Assembly: GCA_038501785.1 (NCBI GenBank)
Contig: JBAMJR010000031.1
Span: 7,883,501-7,947,500 of the forward strand
Reading direction: 5' to 3'
DNA from: Myoxocephalus aenaeus
Lineage: Eukaryota; Chordata; Actinopteri; Perciformes; Cottidae
DNA: 64,000 bases
The notes beneath the pieces were generated by a model that saw nothing but the letters and a program-made list of their open reading frames with translations, made no database searches and was not told the origin of the DNA. A program made the position numbers and the translations under genes. Below, piece after piece: positions 55,998 through 64,000 of this stretch (position 1 is the stretch's first letter; each line of letters begins with the position of its first letter).

Positions 55998-58900
55998 GTA
56001 GGGCAAGGATAGTAGACTCCTGTCTCTCGTATGTTGCTTTGTTCCTCCCTGTTTGCTTTGTTTTCTGTTTGTTTTCTTTTTTCCCTCTAATTGCTTCTGC
56101 TTTTAGATATTTGGCACCCTCTACTAGCGCTCTGTGTTGAAGTCTTAACCCGAGGAAGGAGAGGTGACCTGTACGGTCTTCCGAAGGTCTTTGCTCTGTG
56201 CCGAGTGCTTTTTTTGCGTTATGAGGGTATTGTGTGTTTTAAATCCAGATCAGGCTAAGAGGTCCCGGATTGACGTTGGTCGCCATGGGCTGATTTTCCA
56301 GCATCCTGGTGTAGCTCTAGGATCACCTGGCGTTCCACTCCAGCAGCTTATGCCCACTGCGCAAGGTAGGAGTGCTACTACCAGGCCGTTCTTTGTTCTG
56401 TTCGATGCTGCTGGACTTATCCCCTTCCTCAAACTAAGGAGATAAAAAAATTAAAAATGAATCGCAACATTCCTCTTCGACAAACAAACTTCAAGCACAT
56501 CAACAAACAGATCTTCATCCATCTGCTGGATTTCTGAGCATTCTCTATCAGGATAAATGGGGAAGAAGACTATTGAAGTCTGAAGAAGAGTAGCCACTCA
56601 ATGGGAAGATGCCATGTCTTATGATTTTCCTTTTTTGTTGTAACTATTGAACACCCGTCGTTATTCATCTCCTCTTTTCTGAAGTTTGTTCCTGTTAGTC
56701 ATCTTTGTTTGGACAGACCTTCCCGTGCTGATGGATTTTCATCTTTTTTGGAGGTGGATCACAGTGAGAATAACTTCACTTTCCAATGGGTTTTGCTTGT
56801 TTTCCCATTTGATGAAACCACATGTCATGCTTCCTTTTGGTTTCCCATCGTCATTCCTTCACTAGTCCTTTACTCTTCGATTGTCCGCTCTTGCATCATC
56901 AACAGGGATTCAAAATCATCCATCTTAAATTCATACGTTACATCTTCAAGAGTGTCTTTATTTATCTCATGTTCATATTTAGTTGATTTCCTTCCATGTT
57001 ATTTCATGGCATTTTGTTCTGACTTGGCTTCTTTCCCTCAGTCTAAGTAGGAGGGGAATCATGTCGAGGATTTGCGTTCACGGCACAGGTTTTTGCGATT
57101 GTGTGTCAGGGCCAGGTGTTGATGGCGTCTAGGCAAGGTGGTGTGACGTGCAGGGAGGTAAGGCAGGTGCTGCTTTAGTGTGCACAGCTCCGCTCAGGCC
57201 TGCTGTCTGCAAGACCCCATGTGTGTCCTTTTGCTCACCTCTGTGCTTTGTCGCTATGTGAGGCACCCAGATGCCTTGGTTACTGCTAGAATTACATTGC
57301 TTCATGCATGCCAAACATATGGTGTTTCTGTGAGTGTCCGCTGTATATTTTTATTTCCCCTTTCTTCTCCCTGTCTCTTTATTATAATACGTTATTCTTT
57401 TCATTTTCCTTTGTAACATTTATATTCTTCCTCTCTAAAAACCTCTCTTATTGCATGTATACGTTTTGATGTTTTTAACCATATTCTCTCAACATTTGAA
57501 ATGCAATATTTTGGTTTTGCATTTATCAAATTAGTATTTTATTTGAGAGACGTGTAGATTCTCACATTGATTTCATTTCTTCTGTAATCATTTTGCTGTT
57601 GGACTTTCACTAGTTTCCACTCTGATCATCAGGAAGTAGTACACTACTGTTTATTCACACAGTACATCTAGTTCAATGTTCTGAGGAGCTCCAATAGCTG
57701 AAGCTCAAACTGGCATTTAATTATTTAAAAGTACTCTTTAATTATCTACTCCATAGCTTAAAACATTGAACCTGTATAAATGTGTCTCTCAAATGTATTT
57801 TAAGAGAAAGCTACAATTGAATGGCATTTCAAACCGTTTTATTCAAGCAACAGCACAAAAAGACATTTACAAAGCACTTCACTTCCCTAAAATGACATGA
57901 TTGATGTCTTATTGTTGCTTTCTATACCACCCCCCTTGTTTGTCCTATAATTTGGTTACTATGTGTACAGGCGGGATGCCGCCTACTCCTCCAGCGATCC
58001 AGATTGCAGGACAGAAGCAGAACCAGCAACAATACGACCCATCCAAGGGACCTCCAGTGCAGAATGCAGCCAGCCTGCATACCCCTCCTCCCCAGCTGCC
58101 TAGTCGGTTGCCCCAAAGTGCCCTTCCTATGTCAGGCCTGTCCATGACACTCTCTCATCAGGCTCAGTTAGTGGAGCACACAGCTCAGCCTGGTGGTCAG
58201 CTCCAGTCACAAGTAAAGTTGCAGACAGGTGGGCCTGTCATGGCCACAATAAACCCCCACACACAGCTCCAGGCCCAACTGCAGCAGCAGATGCAGCCAG
58301 GTCTTCATCTCCAGTTGCAGCCCCAGCAGCAACAATCCCAGGCCATACTACAGCCGGGACAAGCGGTCAGTCTACCTGAAACCATACAAATACAGTTTTC
58401 ATTTGTTTTTATGACTAAATGGTGATACTGCAAATGTACCTAATAAGAATATTATTTTCCACTCTTCATTATAGACGGTGGCGCTTGCTCGCCCTGGTAC
58501 AGAATCAAACCAGCCAGTTCAAAGGATTATGACCAACTTGATATCCATGGCATCCATGTCTCCTGCGCCACTCTCTGTTCCCAATTCTGTTCCAACCCCT
58601 CATACTGCAAGTCCGCTCCGCCCTCTTGGCTCTAACATCAACCCAAGCACCCAGTCCAAACTGACTGGAACCAACGGTATATCTGCAGTCAAAATTGGTG
58701 GCTTTGGTCAAAGTGCGGCCATCCAGTCCTCACAGGAGGGTTCTCAAGATAAACAAGTGGAGCAGGCCAAAATGGTGAGTTCCTAAAACACACTTAGTTG
58801 ATGTCTGTAAATTATATTGCCTTGAGTAGATGCTGTTTCTTCAAAGGTCTTAAATACACTTTGTGTTGTGTGAATCTTCAATAAAGTCTACAGGTTTTTT

Positions 58901-61900
58901 ATAAAAGCAAAGATGTGTACATTTTTAACTTTCTCATAGTTATGACATTTGATAAATTAGAATAATTGGCATACGGTTATTGATAATAGCCATTGATATC
59001 TGTTGTTGGTGTTTTGCTTTTGTGCATTGTGTTGTATTTGAGTATGCTCATTCAAGTTTTAAATGTGGGAGCAACTGAAACAAGGATACATATTCTGGAT
59101 TTCTATTTTGATGTAAAATGCTGTTTCTGTTTCCCAGGAGAGTCAAGTGCATCAACGCATCTCTGAGCTCAGGAAGGAGGGCCAGTGGTCAGCCAGCAGG
59201 CTCCCAAAACTTGTGGAAGCCTCACGTCCAAAGTCCCACTGGGACTACCTCCTGGAAGAGATGCAGTGGATGGCAGCTGACTTTGCCCAGGAGAGGAGAT
59301 GGAAAGAGGCTGCTGCCAAGAAGGTAGGGGCAGAGATGGAATAATTCACAATGAGAAATGTGAAATTACACATCAGCACAACAAAAGGAGTCACTGCAGA
59401 TACTGATGTTCTGTTGAAAGCCAAACTGTCTCATGTGTCTCCATTACAGCTTGTTCGGACATGTGCCCGTTACCATCAAGAGCAAAAGAAAAGTGAAGAG
59501 AGGTCAAAGAAAGAAAGGGAAATTCATCTTCGTCACATTGCCAGCACAATCGCCCGAGAGGTGGAATTCTTCTGGTCAAACATTGAGCAGGTATGTTTAG
59601 TTATTTCATTTTCTTAATTATGCAATGCTGTCATGATTCAAAAATAAAAACAGTATTTTTTCCAGTTGTAATTAACTATTTTTCTGCCAGGTTGTGGAAA
59701 TTAAACTCCAGTTTGAAATTTATGAGAAGAGGCTCAAAGCACTTAGCTTACAAAAAGCCTCAGCCAAAGGTACGTCACACTGAGAAGTTACCAAAAATAT
59801 AACAAGCACATTTGCTTCATATCATGAGCTTTTACTTTCTCATCCATTAATTCAAAGCTAAACTGTGCCACTTGTAAGTACTTTTTGGTACCCAGATTTT
59901 TGTAATGCATTTTAATTATTTGTGTTTCAGTACCTGGTCAGTCAAAGGGAGTGAAAGCTGAAAAAGAGGTAGGTGCTGCTCTGACAAAACTAATGCACAT
60001 TTCCCATCCTATTTCTATTTTTTTTAATACATGTTTTTTTTTCTTCTTTTTTTCTAGGAGGTTGTTTCAGCTAAAAAAAGAAAATCAAGTTCGTCCTTGG
60101 TTGATGAACACGGTATGATAATGATAATGTGTACTGTTGCCTCTACTCTTTGTCATTTTTCGCAGCTGTTCATTATATGTATTTTCTTTTTGTCACAGAT
60201 GAAGAGTGCACCATAGAGGAACAGGAGGCCATGGAGGGGGACACAGACCACAAAGCAGAGTTGGTTGACCTGGTCAAAGATGGTACATATTTACTTCACT
60301 TCTCTGTTCATGCATATGTGGAGAGGCAGGGTTATGGCCTATTCTCAACCCCCATTTGTGCGCAACATACTATATATTCAGGTTATCAGCAAATTAGGCT
60401 TTTGTGGTATTAATTTATAACGTGACATTACATGGGGTACACAGCACATACTGACACTGTTATTAGGGTTGGGTCTAAATTATTTTATGTTTCAAATCAA
60501 CCTTCATTTGAATGATCCAATTTCAATTCATAAAATCGAGACATAGAGCTTTTAATAAATGCCTTTTTTCGTGGATGCGCAAAGCTTTTTAAATGACATG
60601 GGATTTTCGGTTGAATCAAAACGATGAATCTAAAGGTCTGTGTGACATTGTCTATTACATTATACAAAACAACTTTACCGCTCATGTATTCTCTACAGAT
60701 TGCTAACATATTGCTTTGTTAGTTTCATGTTATTGTTAGTAATAGTTTTTTCCACATTATGTTGTACACATTTGTTAACAACCCTACTATACACTACTGT
60801 TGCACAAAATCTTTGGTATTTATATTGATAAAATATTCCCGGGTACTGTTTCTCAACAAATTCAAAATCAATTACAATTATTGCACAATGTTTCAATAAT
60901 TTGTTGCTTAGTTAAATATACCATACAAGTACCAGAATATCTGTGAATGTGTCTGTATTGCTTGCTCAAATGCTTTTGTATTTGGCTTTTAGCGGAGATG
61001 CCTCTTGATGCTTTGAAAAAGCAGTATGCTGGTGCCTACGTTGACAGCTTTGAGTGGCCTCAGCCTAGTGATGAGGATGACATGGAAGAGACTGAAGGTG
61101 CCTTTTGTAATTGAAAAATAAAATGTTCATGTTTATCATCACAACTGTTTTATTGGTTTAGCAGTTGTGAATTATGTGATGTGTGAAATAGTTGATGTTC
61201 TTTATTTTTCAGAAGTGGAGTGTCCTACAGGCAGCCTAGCTGAGGCAGTGTTGATTGACTCCCTGCTTAGTGTGGACCAGTACCGTGGCGCTGATAAAGC
61301 CACTTCCTCTGACTCTGATAAGAAGCCTGCTAAAGACATAGCTGAAGTTGCTGCTGCCACAGAGCTCATCCTGCCTAAGGGCAGCTTCAGGACCACTTCC
61401 TCTGTAAGGCACACACACACACACACACAGAGATAAAAGAAAAATGATGCCTTTTTATAAAACATTTTAAATCATTTATAATCTTTTATTTTACTAGACC
61501 CGCACTCCAGCTCCTTTTCTACTGCACGGGTCACTGCGAGAATATCAACAAATTGGTGTGGACTGGCTGGTAAACCTTCACAAGAAACACCTCAATGGCA
61601 TCCTTGCTGATGAGACCGGCCTCGGCAAGACTGTACAGACAGTGGCTTACATGGCACAATTAGCTGGCCAAGAGGGTATGCCTCTCTGCAATGCTATACA
61701 CAATTTTTTTTAAATTGTGAATATCTTATTTATTAAAAGGGAATGTAATGAAGATGTTGTCTGTATTTGTCCATAGGCATCTGGGGACCCCACCTTATTG
61801 TAGTAAGGACGTGCAAGTTGCTAAATTGGGAGGTGGAGTTCAAGCGTTGGTGTCCAGGCCTGAAGATCCTCTTGTACCTTGGCAACAGAAGGGAGCGCAG

Positions 61901-64000
61901 ATCAAAGAGAATGGTAGTTTTGCTGTATTTAAACAAGACACATTGGCAACATTACTCAATATAGAAGGTCTTTCTTTTCAATAAACAGCTGTAAATGTGA
62001 TAACAAATCATCTCTGATATCTACAGTGGTGGGGGGAAGCCAACAGCTTCCATGTATGTGTGACATCCTTCAAGCTGCTGATGAAAGACCAGAGCCATTT
62101 TGTGAGAAGACGGTGGAGGCACGTTGTCCTCGATGAGGTGCAGCTCATAAAAAACATGACTGAGAAACACTGGGAAACAATCTTTGCTCTCAGAAGGTGA
62201 GCCGGGTGATAAACATGATATTAATTCCAGTTTCGCAAGAACCAAGATTGTTTTTATTCAGTTGTGGTAATCCATTTGTAATCTGTAATGTGGATCATGG
62301 TAAACATGCTTTTTTTTTTGTTTTCTTGATGATCACAACACTAAGAGCTTTTGCGCATATGTGCAGGCAGTGTGTGCAAAGTATTAGACTGATGTGATCT
62401 TTTCCTTGTATTTTTGTCTTTCTTTGTTAAATACTTTGATATTCTGCCAGATGCTTTATTAAGTAAACATTTCTGTGCATCTTGCAGTGAGCAGAGGATT
62501 CTCCTCATCAACACTCCTCTACAGAATACTCTGAAGGAGTTGTGGACCATGATCCACTTCCTTTTGCCAGGAATCACCAGGTCGTACTCTGACTTTCCTG
62601 TTAAGGCAGGTACCGACCAGAATCAGGACTACTGCCACAAACTGGTCATTCGCCTGCACAGGGTGGGTATAGTGCTGCAAATTCCTCTGCCTGTCAAACT
62701 GTACCACATTAAGATTCAGAAACGTGACTGATTTTGCCTCACCTCCAATCCTAACACATTACATATTGAATCTTTTTTCTAACTGTAGATGATCCAGCCT
62801 TTCATCCTGAGGCGCTCCAAAAGGGACGTGGAGAAACAACTGCCCAAGAAGTACGAGCATATTCTAAAGTGCCGTCTTTCGACCAGACAGAAAAACCTTT
62901 ACGAAGACATCCTCACTCAACCAGGGTGAGATATTTGCTCCACATGGATAGTTATATTGAAATATTAAAATAGGGCTTTCCTGGCGCTGAGAACAATCTC
63001 ACCATGGATGAATTGGGCATTATACAGGTACTGGAGTTAAACGGGTCAATTATCTCTAATTGGTTTTGTATTCAAACACCTGTATTAATTCAAGTTTCAT
63101 GCCTAAAACCAAATTGCAAGATTGCATTTGAACATATTATGATAATGTTATGATTAACCTTTGCATAATACACATTTTTACTGAATAGAGTATCTCAATT
63201 TGATACTCTGAAGTCAAACTTCACAAAGTGCCGCAGAGCAACTTTCATAGGAATGGACGGGGGCCGCCTCCAATGGTCTTTGTACATCCATGGCTTAAAC
63301 GCATTATTAGAATTCTAACATTATACTGTAAACGGCTTAATTACAACATGTTTTATGGTCATAGAACTTTCATCACATTATGTTAAATACATTTTCTAGG
63401 ATACATTTTTTTTAAAGCAATTGTTCTACTGGTAAGGACCTTTTATTGTCTGTTCTATTTTAATTTTTTTAAGAAAAAGATTGAAGAACATTTGAATGTG
63501 TCAATATGTACATACGTCTTGTAGTATTGGTTGCAGCTTTCTCTTGGTTTGAACAGTGCATAATCATGTCTTTTGTCTGTCTGTGCTCTCCTAGAGCTCA
63601 GGAGGCGCTGAAGACGGGTCATTTTGTCAGTGTGCTTCAGGTCTTGATGCAGTTACAGCGAGTGTGTAACCACCCTGAGCTGGTGGCACCCAGGGAGACC
63701 AATAGTTCCTACTTCTGCTCCTCTCTGCAATACAACGTCCCATCACTGGTGCTGGGAGCTCTTCAGAATGACTCAAGCAAGGTATACACTTGTTCTTTTC
63801 ATTACTAATGTGCACCAAGATGTTTAACTGTCACTCAAAAATGTTGTGTTGGCAACCAAGATTCATAATAAATCTGCATTGATCCACCTCTGCTGTCTTA
63901 TATCTCATTCTCCTCCTAGATTGCAAACATGTCCATATTTGATCTGATCAATAACGAGAACAGACTGACTCGGTATCAGACTGAAGAGGCGGTACCCAAA
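54259..64000 (+). CDS. ep400: E1A-binding protein p400, N-terminal part (cut by right edge)
   Basis: EP400 is the SWR1-type ATPase of the nuclear TIP60/NuA4 complex, which exchanges H2A.Z into chromatin. I placed 21 coding exons in phase: 54259-55581, 55698-55805, 55913-55997, 56249-56365, 57971-58365, 58475-58774, 59138-59323, 59450-59590, 59691-59769, 59931-59968, 60058-60112, 60199-60282, 60993-61097, 61213-61403, 61498-61675, 61777-61913, 62027-62196, 62488-62662, 62789-62925, 63595-63781 and 63920-64000 (open). That is 4,272 nt or 1,424 codons, under half of the human protein (about 3,160). The start MQHGSGSQNMQRQLQRS matches the human N-terminus. Domains: Pro/Ser/Gln-rich N-terminus, HSA and first part of the SNF2 ATPase. 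The second ATPase lobe, SANT and Gln-rich C-terminus lie off the edge. Confidence 0.95.
56249..58774 (+). CDS. ep400: ep400 exons 5-7: Gln/Pro-rich region
   Basis: Exon 5 (56249-56365) encodes QAKRSRIDVGRHGLIFQHPG and ends PLQQLMPTAQ. Exon 6 (57971-58365) starts GGMPPTPPAIQIAGQKQ and includes QQQYDPSKGPPVQNAASLHT, then a glutamine-rich stretch (LQAQLQQQMQPGLHLQLQ). Exon 7 (58475-58774) is Ser/Pro-rich. The segment is shorter than in human and of a disordered, co-activator-like composition. Confidence 0.9.
56366..57970 (+). other. ep400 intron 5, 1.6 kb
   Basis: The intron runs from donor gtagga to acceptor tgtacag. No further exon was found: the human protein reads straight from MPTAQ into GGMPPTP, as do the flanking exons here. 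No repeat or RNA gene is apparent. Confidence 0.65.
59138..59769 (+). CDS. ep400: ep400 exons 8-10: HSA domain
   Basis: Exon 8 (59138-59323) encodes VHQRISELRKEGQW, then RPKSHWDYLLEEMQWMAADF and AQERRWKEAAAKK. Exon 9 (59450-59590) continues the charged helix and ends EVEFFWSNIEQ, and exon 10 (59691-59769) starts VVEIKLQFEIYEKR. This is the helicase/SANT-associated domain, a long helix that docks actin and actin-related proteins in SWR1/INO80-type remodellers. Residue positions are about 777-910. Confidence 0.95.
59931..61403 (+). CDS. ep400: ep400 exons 11-15: acidic linker
   Basis: Exons 59931-59968, 60058-60112, 60199-60282, 60993-61097 and 61213-61403 link HSA to the ATPase. They carry a basic run (AKKRKSSSS, a possible nuclear signal), an acidic part (DEECTIEEQEAMEGD), EWPQPSDEDDMEETE and IDSLLSVDQYRG, which parallels the human VLIDSLFIMDQF. 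They end in ATELILPKGSFRTTSS, the conserved lead-in to the ATPase. The intron at 60283-60992 is empty of other features. Confidence 0.88.
61498..64000 (+). CDS. ep400: ep400 exons 16-22: SNF2 ATPase, first lobe and start of the second part
   Basis: Exon 16 carries motif I, LADETGLGKTVQ, with K1113-T1114 (human LADEAGLGKT). Exon 17 has GPHLIVVRTCKLLNWEVE (motif Ia region), and exon 18 the motif II box DEVQ at 1210-1213 (human DEMQ) in VVLDEVQLIKNM. Exon 19 has LINTPLQNTLKELWTMIHFL (motif III, where most SNF2 enzymes read GTP). Exon 20 has QPFILRRSKRDVEKQLPKKY, and exon 21 LQRVCNHPELV. Exon 22 (63920-) is open at the window edge. The Walker lysine and the Asp-Glu pair are intact, so ATP hydrolysis is expected. 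Confidence 0.93.

Overview
The window is vertebrate nuclear DNA and almost certainly comes from a teleost (percomorph-like) fish. The genes have many GT-AG introns. Long dinucleotide repeats are common, and several dispersed repeats resemble ones I know from percomorph genomes. The order stx2 - adgrd1 - ulk1 - ep400 matches the order of these genes on human 12q24.3 (from memory); here RAN, SFSWAP/MMP17 and PUS1 are absent from between them.

Layout. (1) 763-1141, minus strand: the first three coding exons of syntaxin 2; the rest lies off the left edge. (2) 2745-29505, plus strand: a complete adhesion GPCR, adgrd1/GPR133, in 26 coding exons. Phases agree throughout and give 2,736 nt (911 codons plus stop): signal peptide, glycosylated cassette exon, pentraxin/LamG-like domain, stalk, GAIN with GPS, seven membrane segments and tail. 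(3) 31925-51275, plus strand: a complete ulk1-type autophagy kinase in 27 coding exons (2,712 nt, 903 codons plus stop). Its central regulatory spacer is shortened and one intron appears to be GC-AG. (4) 41177-49510, minus strand, inside the last long ulk1 intron: an apparently intact Ty3/Gypsy-type LTR retrotransposon with near-identical LTRs, a 4-bp target duplication, a tRNA-Thr-type primer site, a polypurine tract, and open gag and pol frames. (5) 52.5 kb to the right edge, plus strand: the 5' half of ep400 (E1A-binding protein p400), with 21 coding exons seen and the reading frame still open at 64000.

The host genes do not form one pathway: syntaxin 2 acts in membrane fusion, Adgrd1 is a mechanosensitive Gs-type receptor, Ulk1 starts autophagy, and Ep400 is the SWR1-type remodeller of the TIP60/NuA4 complex. 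The features most worth following up are the young retroelement with its +1-related gag/pol overlap and CpG-rich repeat leader, the loss of known AMPK/mTORC1 control sequence from this ulk1 copy, the GC-AG splice or frameshift problem in ulk1, and a perfect 56-bp palindrome in ep400 intron 1. I found no clearly new biological system. Gene identities rest on remembered family sequences and splice logic, without any database search.
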